The notes: generated by a model from the letters alone, not told the origin. Shown: positions 48,826-57,497, counted from the stretch's first letter. The stretch: DNA of 64,000 bases from Halogranum amylolyticum (GCF_900110465.1 NZ_FODV01000008.1:62001-126000), one strand, 5' to 3'. Translations and numbers: made by a program.

Positions 48826-49255
48826 CCGTGACGTGGCTGAGAGGAGTAAGCCCCCTTCTGTTCCTCCCGACATTCGGCTGAGCGTCCGCGTCCGTCGTCC
48901 GGACTACCTTCGGGCGGCCGACGACACACGAATCGTGTCCTCGGCCGCCGCGTGGCGCGGACTTGCACCGGCGAGGATTCGCCGTTCCATCCGTTCTCGG
49001 CCGTCGGTGGCGGGCGTGACGCCCGCACACGGGGAGATGCTGATCACATCTCGCGACCCTCGACGGGTTAACTCCCCTTCCTCGCGGTCGGGTTCGCACG
49101 TCTCATCGGTCGGGCCGAGTGGTCTCGTTTCTGTTCCAGAGCCAGTCGTCTCCGACTCCGGGCTTGCGCCCGGTCACCTGTCCGGACGGTGGGGGGACTT
49201 TCCTCATGCCCCGCAGAACGGGGCACGGGGGTCGGGCTCTCTCTGCCGACTGGAC
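48826..49255 (-). ncRNA. rnpB: RNase P RNA (archaeal type A)
   Basis: The minus strand from about 49255 to 48826 (roughly 430 nt) reads as RNase P RNA. The universally conserved TGAGGAAAGTCC (CR I) is at 49206-49195, preceded by a TGCCCCG-TTCTG-CGGGGCA P3 hairpin; ACAGAAAC follows in the specificity half, and GTGCAAGTCC plus the 3' CR V ACAGAAGGGGGCTTA (48861-48847) close the catalytic half. GGTCC near 49256 can pair with GGACC near 48823 as P1. A TATA box precedes it. The RNA cuts tRNA 5' leaders with its protein subunits. Exact ends are estimates. Confidence 0.95.
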
Positions 49256-49267
49256 CTAGCTTGGCCA

Positions 49268-49277
49268 CTTAAATAAG
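49268..49277 (-). promoter_or_regulatory. TATA box of rnpB
   Basis: Minus-strand CTTATTTAAG, about 22-26 bp before the estimated 5' end of RNase P RNA. It is a strong AT-rich match in a GC-rich context. Confidence 0.75.
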
Positions 49278-49370
49278 CCGTTCGATACCGTTAACCGTCT
49301 CCTAATATTCCTCATGATTCATCTTGTCCGAAGGGAAGCGTTCAAGTCTCTCGGTACCTAGTGTGCGGGT

Positions 49371-49982
49371 ATGTCCGAGGCGCAGACCGTACGCCTCTCC
49401 TACGAGGATGGGGCTCGGGCGGTCGAACTAGCGCGGGAGTCGGTCGAATCGTACGTTCTTCACGGGCAACGTGAGCAACCCGGCAGCATGCGGGACGCCT
49501 TCTACAACCGCACCGGGGCGTTCGTCCGGATAACCTCGACGCGGGGTCGAGGTCGCGTGCGCGGCTGTGCGGGCACCTATCGAGGAAAGAACCAACTCGG
49601 TCACGCCATCGTCGACGCGGCCATCCAGGCCGCCTCCGGCGACTCCTGTGGCTCCGAAATCGAACCGCCCGAACTCCAGAATCTCAACATCTCGGTCTGC
49701 ATCGTCTCGAACCACATTCTCACCAACGACCCGCTCGCCGATCTCGAACTCGGCAAACACGGTGTCGCCGTCGACAAGGGTGGTAACCACGGCTGGCTCT
49801 ACCCCACGATCCCCGTCGAGAACAACTGGAGCGAGGAGAAGTACCTCAGTCGCGTCTGCCGCAAGGCCAAACTGTCGCCGCTGGCGTGGCAGGACGACGA
49901 CACGATGGTGACGCTCATCGAGGGACAGGTGTTCCGAGAGCGTCCCGACGGCGGCAGCGTCCAAGAGCTTCAGATCAAGTAA
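49371..49982 (+). CDS. AMMECR1 family protein (TIGR00296)
   Basis: A 203-residue AMMECR1-domain protein. The signature RGCAGTYRGKNQLGHAIVDAA (about 64-84, the human LRGCIG motif) and the following PPELQNLNISVCIVSN block are present; the C-terminal NNWSEEKYLSRVCRKAKLSPLAW block is also typical. Archaeal AMMECR1 proteins often occur as fusions with or next to Memo or AmmeMemoRadiSam genes; here it is alone. Function is unknown, with a redox or ligand-binding role suspected because of the conserved Cys. It is divergent from rnpB. Confidence 0.93.
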   Translation: MSEAQTVRLSYEDGARAVELARESVESYVLHGQREQPGSMRDAFYNRTGAFVRITSTRGRGRVRGCAGTYRGKNQLGHAIVDAAIQAASGDSCGSEIEPPELQNLNISVCIVSNHILTNDPLADLELGKHGVAVDKGGNHGWLYPTIPVENNWSEEKYLSRVCRKAKLSPLAWQDDDTMVTLIEGQVFRERPDGGSVQELQIK

Positions 49983-50057
49983 CGCCGCCTCTTCTCACCC
50001 GTTCGCCGAGATCGGAGGGCCCGCCTCTCGAAGACGGACATCCGCCACGACGAGTGA

Positions 50058-51224
50058 CTACTCTTGGGTCGCGGTTCCGAACCCCGTCAGCGCCGCGTCC
50101 TCGACCGCCCGTTCGGCCGCCGAATCCAGGTCGAACGCGTCTTCGGCGACGAGTTCGCCGTCCCGGAGCAGCGGTTCCAGCAGCGACTCGGCGTCCGCCG
50201 GCGCCTCTCGCCCGCGGAGTCCGACGTGGTGGCCGCCGTCGGCCGTCCGGTAGACCTCCTTCACACCCGAGAGTTTGCCGCGTTTGGCCGCCGGTTCGCC
50301 CTCGATCTCGACGATGTCGAGCGCGAAGTCCACCGGGTCGGCGTTCGAGACGTACCCGCCGACGCCGAACCCGTCGACGACGTCGCGGAGTCGTCGCAGG
50401 TCCGCCGGCCCGAGTCCGCCGCTGACGAAGATGTCGACGTCGTCCTTCCCACGGGCTTCGAGTTCCCAGCGCACCTCCCGGCAGATGTGCCGGAAGTCGC
50501 CGCGGCGCGAACTCGTCGTGTCGAGTCGGACCCCCGAGAGGCGGTCGCCGAGCGCCTCGACGGCCCGGACGACCTCGTCTTTCTCGTCGGAGTAAGTGTC
50601 ACAGAGCGCGATACGTGGGACGTCCTCGTCGACGGCCTCGTCGAACGCCAGCCACGCCTGCTCCTGGTTGCCGCGGCCGAACGCGATCAGCAGCGCGTGC
50701 GGCATCGTCCCGCCTGCCTCCCGACCGAGGACGTCGCCCGCGGCGACGTGCGAGAAGCCGTCGAACCCCCCCAGCAGCGCGCTCCGTTCGACCATCGCCG
50801 CCATCGACGGGTGGACGTGGCGCGCACCGAACGACAGCACCTGGGAGTCGGGTGCCGCCCGGCGGGTCTCGAGGGCGGCGGTCGCGATCCCCGAGGCGTG
50901 CGAGAGGAAGCCGAGGAGCGACGTCTCCAGACGGCCGAACTCGAGGTACGGTCCCTCGATTCGCATCACCGGGCCGCCGTCGAACAGTCGGCCCTCGGGG
51001 ACGGCGTCGACGTCGACGGCATGTCCCTCCAGGAGATGCGCGGCGTCTTTCAGTCCGGCGAGGAGCTCGAATCCGCCGTCGGGGAACTGGTCGGCGGTGA
51101 CTTCGGCGACGACGTGGGGGTTCTTCCCCGCGTGGCGGAGCGTCGTCTCCGTGCGGTCGAAGTAGGCGTCGGTGGCGCGACCCGACAGGATGGCCTCCTC
51201 GTCGACGATGTCGAACGCGGTCAT
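50058..51224 (-). CDS. pncB: Nicotinate phosphoribosyltransferase
   Basis: A 388-residue archaeal type enzyme that makes NaMN from nicotinate and PRPP in NAD salvage. Visible blocks are TLRHAGKNPHVVAEVTADQFP, FGARHVHPSMAAMVERSALLGG, VRLDTTSSRRGDFRHICREV with the DT/S..RG substrate-binding pair, and IFVSGGLGPADL. The short length and the GARHVHP motif fit the archaeal/MTH-type group. Its partner in the pathway, nicotinamidase, lies about 6 kb away on the other strand (56925). A single gene; convergent with AMMECR1. Confidence 0.92.
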   Translation of the reverse strand: MTAFDIVDEEAILSGRATDAYFDRTETTLRHAGKNPHVVAEVTADQFPDGGFELLAGLKDAAHLLEGHAVDVDAVPEGRLFDGGPVMRIEGPYLEFGRLETSLLGFLSHASGIATAALETRRAAPDSQVLSFGARHVHPSMAAMVERSALLGGFDGFSHVAAGDVLGREAGGTMPHALLIAFGRGNQEQAWLAFDEAVDEDVPRIALCDTYSDEKDEVVRAVEALGDRLSGVRLDTTSSRRGDFRHICREVRWELEARGKDDVDIFVSGGLGPADLRRLRDVVDGFGVGGYVSNADPVDFALDIVEIEGEPAAKRGKLSGVKEVYRTADGGHHVGLRGREAPADAESLLEPLLRDGELVAEDAFDLDSAAERAVEDAALTGFGTATQE

Positions 51225-51312
51225 TGGGCCCCCTTCTTTCGGGGAATTGAAAAAGACACCCGTTCGGTCGGTGACGTCGAAGAGAATCCGTCTTCGATGT
51301 CGGGTCCGGTAC

Positions 51313-52698
51313 TCAGTTCCGCCGGTGGACGGCGGCGAGTTCCGCCACCGACGGGGCGTTGACGATCGTGACGCGACTGCCCCGATGAGTCACTCGGAAG
51401 GCGTCGCCGAACGGGCGGTCCTCGGGGACCCGGTAGACGCGCGGAGCGACGCGTTCGCCGCCCAGTTCGTCGACGAGGATGCTCTCGTAGGCGGAGACGA
51501 ACTGACGGGCGTCCCGCTCTGTGTCCCACTCGAGCGCCCAGACGTAGCCGTACTCGTTCTGGCCGCTCTCGTACGGGACGACCCGGTCGCCGCCCCACCC
51601 GGCGCTCGCCGGATGCGTGTAGTTGTACGCGGAGTAGTCGCTCTCGTCCTGCCGGAACGACGCCCGGTCGACGTAGCCGTTCTGCCACAGCATGGCGTAC
51701 AGCGACGCCTCGCCGACGGTGTCGGCCTGCGGGTTCAGGTCGAACCGGGACCAGTTCCCCGCAGAACGATCCGGGACCGACACGTCGACGGGAGCCTCGT
51801 CGGGGTACGTCTCGGGATGAATGAGCTGCTCCGTGCTCGCCGGGGAGTTCTCGTAGACGGCGTCGACAGCGTCCCAGCCGCCGCGTCGGTACAATCGGTC
51901 GACCAGTGCGGGACCTTCGCTGTACGGCGTGTAGACCGTGACGAAGACGCCGGGGACCGAGAGGCCGCTCGCGCCGCCGCTCGTCCCCGACTCGGGCGTC
52001 GGGACGCAGTCGAACGTCCCGCGCTCACACCGCTGTTCGTACAGATACTCGACGTACCGCGCGTCGCCCTCGACGATGCCGCTGCGGGCGAGTTGGCCGT
52101 CCTGCGTCCGGGCGTCGTTGCCGAGGCCGAACTGCTGGTCTTGGAGCGCGTGGACGAGTTCGTGTGCCAGCGTCGCGCGGTCGATCTGTGGCGTCTCCGA
52201 GTCGCTGACCACGACGATGCGCTCGCGACTCGACGAGTAGAACCCCGCGACCGACCCGCCGTACAGCTCCTCCAGCACGTCGCTCGCCTCGCGGTCCTCG
52301 CCGACGAGGAGCAGCGCCTCCCACACCTGGTCGTTCCACGCCCGGTACTCGGCGTTCCGGTCGCCCTGCGTGGACCGACCCTGTCGGCTCTGTCGGTACT
52401 GTTCGCGGCTGACGACGTCGACGGGGACGGGGCGCTCGAACTCCAGCCCGCGGATGCGTTCGACGCGGGCCATCGTCCGCGCGACGAGCGCCTCGCGTTC
52501 GTCCGCGTCGAGTCCGTCCGACTGGTCGACGTCGAGCGACTCGTTGTACCAGTAGCCGTTCTCCCAGCCGAGACGGTCGCTCGGCGGGTCGTCAGGCCAC
52601 TCCCAGTCCGGGTCGGCGGCCGTCGGCGGCGTCACCGGCGCTGCACACCCGGCGAGCACGACGAGGAAGACCGCGAGCACGGCGAGTTGTCGGGACAC
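51313..52698 (-). CDS. Hvo_1808-family surface protein, copy 1 (lipoprotein)
   Basis: A 461-residue secreted protein with a lipobox (LVVLAGC, Cys18) anchoring it outside. The family signature GWENGYWYNESLDVDQSDG is at 44-62. HELVH at 179-183 (after TLA) plus a downstream VEGDARYVEYLYEQRC gives a gluzincin-like zinc site: two His from HExxH and Glu from the VEGD/E-x2-Y segment. The C-terminal beta domain ends AFRVTHRGSRVTIVNAPSVAEL. Function is unproven; peptidase activity is an inference from the motif. It is the first of three tandem paralogues, with 100 bp to the next. Confidence 0.85.
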   Translation of the reverse strand: MSRQLAVLAVFLVVLAGCAAPVTPPTAADPDWEWPDDPPSDRLGWENGYWYNESLDVDQSDGLDADEREALVARTMARVERIRGLEFERPVPVDVVSREQYRQSRQGRSTQGDRNAEYRAWNDQVWEALLLVGEDREASDVLEELYGGSVAGFYSSSRERIVVVSDSETPQIDRATLAHELVHALQDQQFGLGNDARTQDGQLARSGIVEGDARYVEYLYEQRCERGTFDCVPTPESGTSGGASGLSVPGVFVTVYTPYSEGPALVDRLYRRGGWDAVDAVYENSPASTEQLIHPETYPDEAPVDVSVPDRSAGNWSRFDLNPQADTVGEASLYAMLWQNGYVDRASFRQDESDYSAYNYTHPASAGWGGDRVVPYESGQNEYGYVWALEWDTERDARQFVSAYESILVDELGGERVAPRVYRVPEDRPFGDAFRVTHRGSRVTIVNAPSVAELAAVHRRN

Positions 52699-52798
52699 GT
52701 CGACTCTCGGTCGGCCGTCGACAAAGGTCGTTCGCCGACGGCGTCGCGGTGGACCGGGAGCGCGACGGTGACTCGCTGCCTGTCGGGCCCTCTCCCCG

Positions 52799-54340
52799 TC
52801 AGTCGTCGTTCGCGGGTGCGTGGACCCGCGAGAGGTCGTCGACGGTCGGCGCGTTCGTCACGACGACGGTGTCGCCGCGCTGGACGACGCGGAACGCGTC
52901 GCCGAACCCGTTGGGGTCGTCCTCGGCGATGCGGTAGACCGTCCCCGGACTGTCGGCGTCGGCGACCTCGCTGGCGTTCCGGTGGTCGAGCAGCTGGCCG
53001 TAGCCGTCGCGGAACTCGTCGGCCGACGACTCGTTCTCGAACTGGATCGTCCAGACGTAGCCCGTCTCGTCGTCGGCGTTCACGTAGGAGACGAGTCGGT
53101 CGCCCGCGAAGCCGTCGGTGTACGGGTTGTCGTAGCTCAGCGGGTCGAACTGTCGCGGGTCGCCGCTCTCGTTCGTGTTGAGCCACTGTTCCGGCGAGAC
53201 GATGCGTGCCCCCGGCTTCTCGTACAGCGGCGTGACGAGCATGCTCGCGAGCCCCGCCTCGCCGACCTCGGCGTAGTTCGCCCGGCCGTCGACGTCGATG
53301 CGCTCCCAGGACCCCGACGTCCGGTCTGTGACTGTCGGTTCCGTCGGAGCGTCGTCGGGGTACTGCTCGGGGTGGATGACCTGCGACGTCGACGCCGGCG
53401 GGTTCTCGTAGACGGCGTCGACGGCGTCCCAGCCACCCGCCTGGTACGTCGCGTAGACGAACGCCGGCCCGTCGGAGTAGGGCTGGTACTTCAGGAGGTA
53501 CGGGCCGATGGCGGAGAGGCCGCCGGAGCCGGTGTCGCTCGCGTTCGCGCCGCCGCCGCTCTGACCGGCCTGACCGCTCTCGCCGTCCGCGGTCTGACCG
53601 TCGGTCAGACAGGACCACTCGTCGCCACACCGCTGACCGTACAGGTAGTCGACGAGGTTCCCGTCGCCCTCGACGATGCCGTCGACGGCGTTGTGGTCCT
53701 CGCGGGTCGACTGCTCGTACGAGGAGATGTCGAACTGCTGGTCCTGCAGCGCGTGGAACAGCTCCTGAGAGAGCGTCACTTCCGAGAGCTTCGGCGACTC
53801 GGAGTTCCCGCTGACGAGGACGATCCGCTCCTCGCGCGGCGAGTAGTAGCCGCCGATGGCGGCCTGTCGGTTCTGCGTCTGGACGGCCAGCGAGTCGGTC
53901 GACTCGTTGATCATGAACAGCGCCTCGAACTTCGCGTTGTCGAAGCGACTGCGGTTGGGCGACGTAGTGTTGTTGTTACTGGGGGTCGAGAACTCGTCGC
54001 GGCCGACGACCTCGACGGGGACCGACCGCTCGAACTCCAGTCCACGGATGTACTCGACGCGGGCCATCGATCGGTTGGTGACGGCGGCGAGTTCCGAGTC
54101 GTTCAGTCCGTCGGACTGATCGACGTCGATCGACTCGTTGTACCAGTATCCGCCCTCCCAGCCGAGACGGTCCTCGGCGGGGTCCGAGAGGTCGGCCGGC
54201 GCGGGTTCGACGTCGGCGTGGACGTCGTCGTCGGGGACGACGGTGTCCGAAGCGCTGCCGGAGTCGGCGAACGGGACCGACCCGACACAGCCAGCGAGCA
54301 GTACGAGAGCAACGGTAGCGAGAGCAGGGAGGCGACGCAC
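52799..54340 (-). CDS. Hvo_1808-family surface protein, copy 2 (lipoprotein, HExxH broken)
   Basis: A 513-residue paralogue with a lipobox (LVLLAGC, Cys18) and the family GWEGGYWYNESIDVDQSDGL segment at 60-79. The zinc motif reads QELFH at 192-196: the first His of HExxH is replaced by Gln (codon CAG), while copies 1 and 3 have HELVH. The third ligand region VEGDGNLVDYLYGQRC is still present. The enzyme is therefore probably inactive, or binds a metal differently, or has become a binding protein. It has a longer Gly/Ser insertion (SGQAGQSGGGANASDTGSGG). C-terminal VVQRGDTVVVTNAPTVDDL is conserved. Confidence 0.85.
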   Translation of the reverse strand: MRRLPALATVALVLLAGCVGSVPFADSGSASDTVVPDDDVHADVEPAPADLSDPAEDRLGWEGGYWYNESIDVDQSDGLNDSELAAVTNRSMARVEYIRGLEFERSVPVEVVGRDEFSTPSNNNTTSPNRSRFDNAKFEALFMINESTDSLAVQTQNRQAAIGGYYSPREERIVLVSGNSESPKLSEVTLSQELFHALQDQQFDISSYEQSTREDHNAVDGIVEGDGNLVDYLYGQRCGDEWSCLTDGQTADGESGQAGQSGGGANASDTGSGGLSAIGPYLLKYQPYSDGPAFVYATYQAGGWDAVDAVYENPPASTSQVIHPEQYPDDAPTEPTVTDRTSGSWERIDVDGRANYAEVGEAGLASMLVTPLYEKPGARIVSPEQWLNTNESGDPRQFDPLSYDNPYTDGFAGDRLVSYVNADDETGYVWTIQFENESSADEFRDGYGQLLDHRNASEVADADSPGTVYRIAEDDPNGFGDAFRVVQRGDTVVVTNAPTVDDLSRVHAPANDD

Positions 54341-54445
54341 GTCTGTGCCGACGTTGGGGGTCGAGACGCAAAGGTCTGCTGTCCGAGCATCTCTCGGACG
54401 TCCACAAAGTCACGTAAGGCGTGCGATCGAGGCGGTGCCAACGCG

Positions 54446-55969
54446 TCAGCGACGGCCGACCGCAGCAGCGAGCGCGACGAGTACGACTGCGAGCGCCGTC
54501 AGGGCCGCGAGGACGCCGAGCCCGGGGGCGGTGGTCGACGACGTCTCCGGCGCGGTCGTCTCACGCTGTCCACGCGGGCGGACGTCGGCGAGGTCGTCGG
54601 CCGTGGGCGCGTTGACGACGGTGACCGTGGTCCCCTGGCGGGTGACTCGGAACGCGTCGGCGAACTCGCCGTCCTCGACGACGTAGACGTCAGACCCCTG
54701 CGACTCGGCCCCGTTCGCCCGCAGCATAGAGAGGTACGTGCTGCGGAACTCGCGGGCGTCCTTGGGCGTGTCCCACTCTAAGAGCCAGACGTAGCCGTAC
54801 TCGGCGTCGTCGCCGCTTCCCTTGGCGTATGGGAACAGCCTGTCGTTCGCCCACCCCTCGGTCGGCGTCGACTGGTAGTTGTAGCGGTCGTACCGGCTCT
54901 CTCTGTCGGCGATACGCTGCCACTCGAAGCCGTCGAACCCCTCGGTGGCGATTCGGTCTTGGTACCAGAACATGGCGAACAGCGATGCCTCGCCGACGGT
55001 GTCCGACCCGTTCTGCCCCTCCTCGAACAGCGACCAGCCGTCGCGGGCGCGGTCGGTGTAGTCGATGGGCACCGGCTGCTCGTCGGTCCGGTGGATCACC
55101 TGTTCGGTAGAGACCGGCGGATCCGCGAACCGGTCGTCGACGGCGTCCCAGCCGCCGTCCTGCCGCAGGTCGTGGACGTACGGCGGCCCGTCGGAGTACG
55201 GCTGGAAGATGGTGAGGAAGATCCCGAGGTTGACGTCGCTGTCGCCGGGACCGCTCCCGCCCGAACGGGGCGTCTCGACGCACTCCCACTCGCCGCCGCA
55301 TCGGTCCGCGTAGAGCTGTTCGATGTAGTTGGCCTCGCCCTCGACGACGCCGGAGACCGCGAGGTCGCCGTCCTGCGTCTTCCCGGTGTAGGTGTCGCTC
55401 GACAGGTTGTGGTACTGGTCCTGCATCGCGTGGACGAGTTCGTGGTGCAGCGTCGCGTTGTCGACGACCGGTTCGTCGGGCGAGTCGGTGACGATCTTGA
55501 TCTCACTGTCTTTCGGCGAGTAGAACCCGGCGACTGCCGACCCGAGCGTCGACCCGAGTTCGCGCTGAACGTTCTCCTGTTCGCCGGTGACGAACAACGC
55601 CTCCCACACCTGGTTGTTCCACGCCTCGAAGGAGGCGTTGGTCTTCGACTGGTTCGCGGAGCGCTGTCTGTACTGCTCGCGGGAGACGACCGACACCGGC
55701 ACCTCCTCTTTGAACTCTCGGTCTCTCAGGTGCTCGACGCGAGCCATCGACCGGGCGACGTACGCCTCGAGTTCGGCGTCCGAGAGCCCGTCAGACTGGT
55801 CGATATCGATCGACTCGTTGTGCCAGTAACCGTTCTCCCAACCGACGACGTCGCTGTCGGGGTCCGGCGGCGCGTCGGTCTGCTGGGCGGCGGCGTCTGC
55901 GGTCGCGACCGGCACGAGACCGGCGGAGACGACGAGCGAGACGAGACAGAGGGCGAGGAACCGTCGCAT
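54446..55969 (-). CDS. Hvo_1808-family surface protein, copy 3 (C-terminally anchored)
   Basis: A 507-residue paralogue with a normal Sec-type signal (ALCLVSLVVSAGLVPVATADA) and no lipobox. It has GWENGYWHNESIDIDQSDGL at 43-62, an intact HELVH at 176-180 followed by VEGEANYIEQLYADRC, and a C-terminal TTAPETSSTTAPGLGVLAAL helix ending VGRR. The PGL-hydrophobic-RR tail resembles PGF-CTERM signals handled by archaeosortase, though the tripeptide is PGL. So the three neighbours use two anchoring routes. Peptidase activity is inferred from the motif. Confidence 0.85.
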   Translation of the reverse strand: MRRFLALCLVSLVVSAGLVPVATADAAAQQTDAPPDPDSDVVGWENGYWHNESIDIDQSDGLSDAELEAYVARSMARVEHLRDREFKEEVPVSVVSREQYRQRSANQSKTNASFEAWNNQVWEALFVTGEQENVQRELGSTLGSAVAGFYSPKDSEIKIVTDSPDEPVVDNATLHHELVHAMQDQYHNLSSDTYTGKTQDGDLAVSGVVEGEANYIEQLYADRCGGEWECVETPRSGGSGPGDSDVNLGIFLTIFQPYSDGPPYVHDLRQDGGWDAVDDRFADPPVSTEQVIHRTDEQPVPIDYTDRARDGWSLFEEGQNGSDTVGEASLFAMFWYQDRIATEGFDGFEWQRIADRESRYDRYNYQSTPTEGWANDRLFPYAKGSGDDAEYGYVWLLEWDTPKDAREFRSTYLSMLRANGAESQGSDVYVVEDGEFADAFRVTRQGTTVTVVNAPTADDLADVRPRGQRETTAPETSSTTAPGLGVLAALTALAVVLVALAAAVGRR

Positions 55970-56100
55970 ACTCGGGAGTGGGACCGGTGTGTGAAGTACC
56001 TTGCCCGCGTACGGCGGTTCGAGGAGTTTGAGTCCACTCGTCTCGGCGGCACTTCGACTGTGCTCCGAACCGACGTTGTCGTGTTCCTCGTGTTTATGTA

Positions 56101-56466
56101 ATTGTCAGGCGCTAAAACCCCGTTCTTCAGGGCGGGGAAACAGCGCCGTCTTTGGTTGTGAACACTGTGAACCGAACGTACAACTGCTCACACGACGTTT
56201 CTGTGACTGTCGTTGCGATGGTTCCTCCATCGTGATTGACTGTCCGAAAACTGGCAGTTGACTCGGTGTTTGCCTCATCAAAACGTAATCCTTCGGACGA
56301 CCCAACCGACACAAAATAATCAGATAACTCTGAGTCCTCGTGGAGAGGATAGGAGTAACGGTAGCGTGGCCCTGCCAGCACTTGTCGGGTGTTAAACCGC
56401 AAATCTCCCAACTCAGCGGGCCTTTGCTCGTGGGAAGCCCCGCCGTTTACGGCGGGGAGGAGGTCA
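56101..56466 (+). mobile_element. Transposase-less IS200/IS605-type element (MITE-like)
   Basis: The left end reads TGTCAGGCGCTAAAACCCCG followed by a TTCTTCAGGGCGGGG hairpin half, and the right end has a perfect 9-bp hairpin CCCCGCCGT-TT-ACGGCGGGG then AGGAGGTCAC at 56438-56466; both are typical of haloarchaeal IS1341/IS605 elements. The right-end lead-in (AACTCAGCGGG, CGTGGGAAG) resembles the scaffold of TnpB-associated (omega/re) RNA. No TnpA or TnpB gene fits in about 365 bp. The interior is clearly lower in GC than the flanks. The element sits between the surface-protein array and pncA. Confidence 0.75.
56127..56411 (-). CDS. 94-residue ORF inside the IS605-type element
   Basis: The frame starts ATG at 56411 and reads MGDLRFNTRQVLAGPRYRYS, later SLRFDEANTESTASFRTV-type text and ends GAVSPP within the left-end hairpin. 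Its codon use and GC content are unlike the host genes. It may be a spurious reading of element DNA, a remnant of a transferred gene, or a small cargo gene. No family is recognised. It fills almost the whole interior of the element, which is why it is listed. Confidence 0.3.
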   Translation of the reverse strand: MGDLRFNTRQVLAGPRYRYSYPLHEDSELSDYFVSVGSSEGLRFDEANTESTASFRTVNHDGGTIATTVTETSCEQLYVRFTVFTTKDGAVSPP

Positions 56467-56492
56467 CTCTAGCTCCGGCAAAACAATCACAC

Positions 56493-56879
56493 ATGAGAAT
56501 CGGTCCCGGAACGAAAGTCGTCCTCCTCGACGCGTTCCTCGCCGCCTCCACGTTTCTCCAGTACTGGTTGACTCGACAGTTCACGACGAGCGACGACTGG
56601 TGGATCGCTGGCGTCGTTGCGCTCGTTACGTTCGTGCTGTTCACTGCCGCCGATAGGAGTCGCGTCGGCCTCTGGGCGCTGGTTGCTGCAGGGTTGCTCG
56701 CGATGGCGGCGTTCGTCTGGATGGGTGCGACCGGCACGCTCGGAACGTACCCCTTCGGATGGTTCTTCCTCGGACTCACTATCGCGATAGCCGTGAATCG
56801 CTTCGCTTTCGGCGTGGTTCGCCCCGTCCCGGAAGCACGTCGCCGCCGCGTGGATCCATCATACTGGGTGAACGAGTAA
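56493..56879 (+). CDS. Membrane protein of unknown function
   Basis: A 128-residue protein with four transmembrane helices (about 8-26, 35-55, 60-80 and 85-105; for example VALVTFVLFTAADRSRVGLW). The basic tail (RPVPEARRRRVDP) suggests a cytosolic C-terminus. I chose the ATG at 56493; the frame is open upstream into the IS605-type right end (encoding VGSPAVYGGEEV-like text), which looks like a relic of a TnpB C-terminus rather than part of this protein. The insertion may have replaced its original promoter. Confidence 0.65.
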   Translation: MRIGPGTKVVLLDAFLAASTFLQYWLTRQFTTSDDWWIAGVVALVTFVLFTAADRSRVGLWALVAAGLLAMAAFVWMGATGTLGTYPFGWFFLGLTIAIAVNRFAFGVVRPVPEARRRRVDPSYWVNE

Positions 56880-56924
56880 CGAACCGAGCCAACCGTTTTG
56901 CTCCTCTCTCCCGAACCGACAGCT

Positions 56925-57497
56925 ATGAGCTTCGACCCCGACCGCACCGCCGTCGTCGTCGTCGACATGCAGAACGGGTTCTGTCACCCGGACGGGAGCC
57001 TCTACGCACCCGGAAGCGAAGACGCGATCGACCCCGTCACCGACGTCGTCGCGATCGCCCGCGAGGCCGGCGCGGCCGTCGTCTACACGCGCGACGTCCA
57101 CCCGCCCGAACAGTTCGAGGGGAACCACTACTACGACGAGTTCGACCGCTGGGGCGAACACGTCGTCGAGGGCTCCTGGGAGGCCGAACTGGTCGACGAG
57201 CTCGACGTCCGCGAGGAGGACCACGTCGTCGTCAAGCACACCTACGACGCCTTCCACCAGACCGAGTTGGAGGGGTGGCTCGACGCCCACGGCGTCGACG
57301 ACCTGCTGATCTGCGGGACGCTCGCGAACGTCTGCGTGCTCCACACCGCCGGCAGCGCCGGCCTCAGAGACTACCGACCGGTGCTGGTCGAGGACGCGCT
57401 GGGGTTCATCGAGGAGGACCACCGCGAGTACGCCGTCGACCACGCCGACTGGCTGTTCGGCGAGCTGACGACGCGCGACGAACTCGGCCTCGAGTGA
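56925..57497 (+). CDS. pncA: Nicotinamidase (isochorismatase family)
   Basis: A 190-residue cysteine hydrolase converting nicotinamide to nicotinate. The catalytic triad is Asp14 (VVVDMQNGF), Lys104 (VVVKHTYDAF) and Cys137 (GTLANVCVLHT). The metal-binding block DVHPPEQFEGNHYYDEFD (about 57-74) is the nicotinamidase version of the family rather than the isochorismatase one. The ATG at 56925 (MSFDPDRTAV) is preferred to an upstream Met. Its product feeds pncB at 50058-51224. The genes are separated by the Hvo_1808 array and the IS605-type element. Confidence 0.9.
   Translation: MSFDPDRTAVVVVDMQNGFCHPDGSLYAPGSEDAIDPVTDVVAIAREAGAAVVYTRDVHPPEQFEGNHYYDEFDRWGEHVVEGSWEAELVDELDVREEDHVVVKHTYDAFHQTELEGWLDAHGVDDLLICGTLANVCVLHTAGSAGLRDYRPVLVEDALGFIEEDHREYAVDHADWLFGELTTRDELGLE

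Noticed and set aside
48701-49370. Considered as a coding region because of several short frames
   Set aside because: The conserved GAGGAAAGTCC and ACAGAA..GGCTTA elements show it is RNase P RNA.
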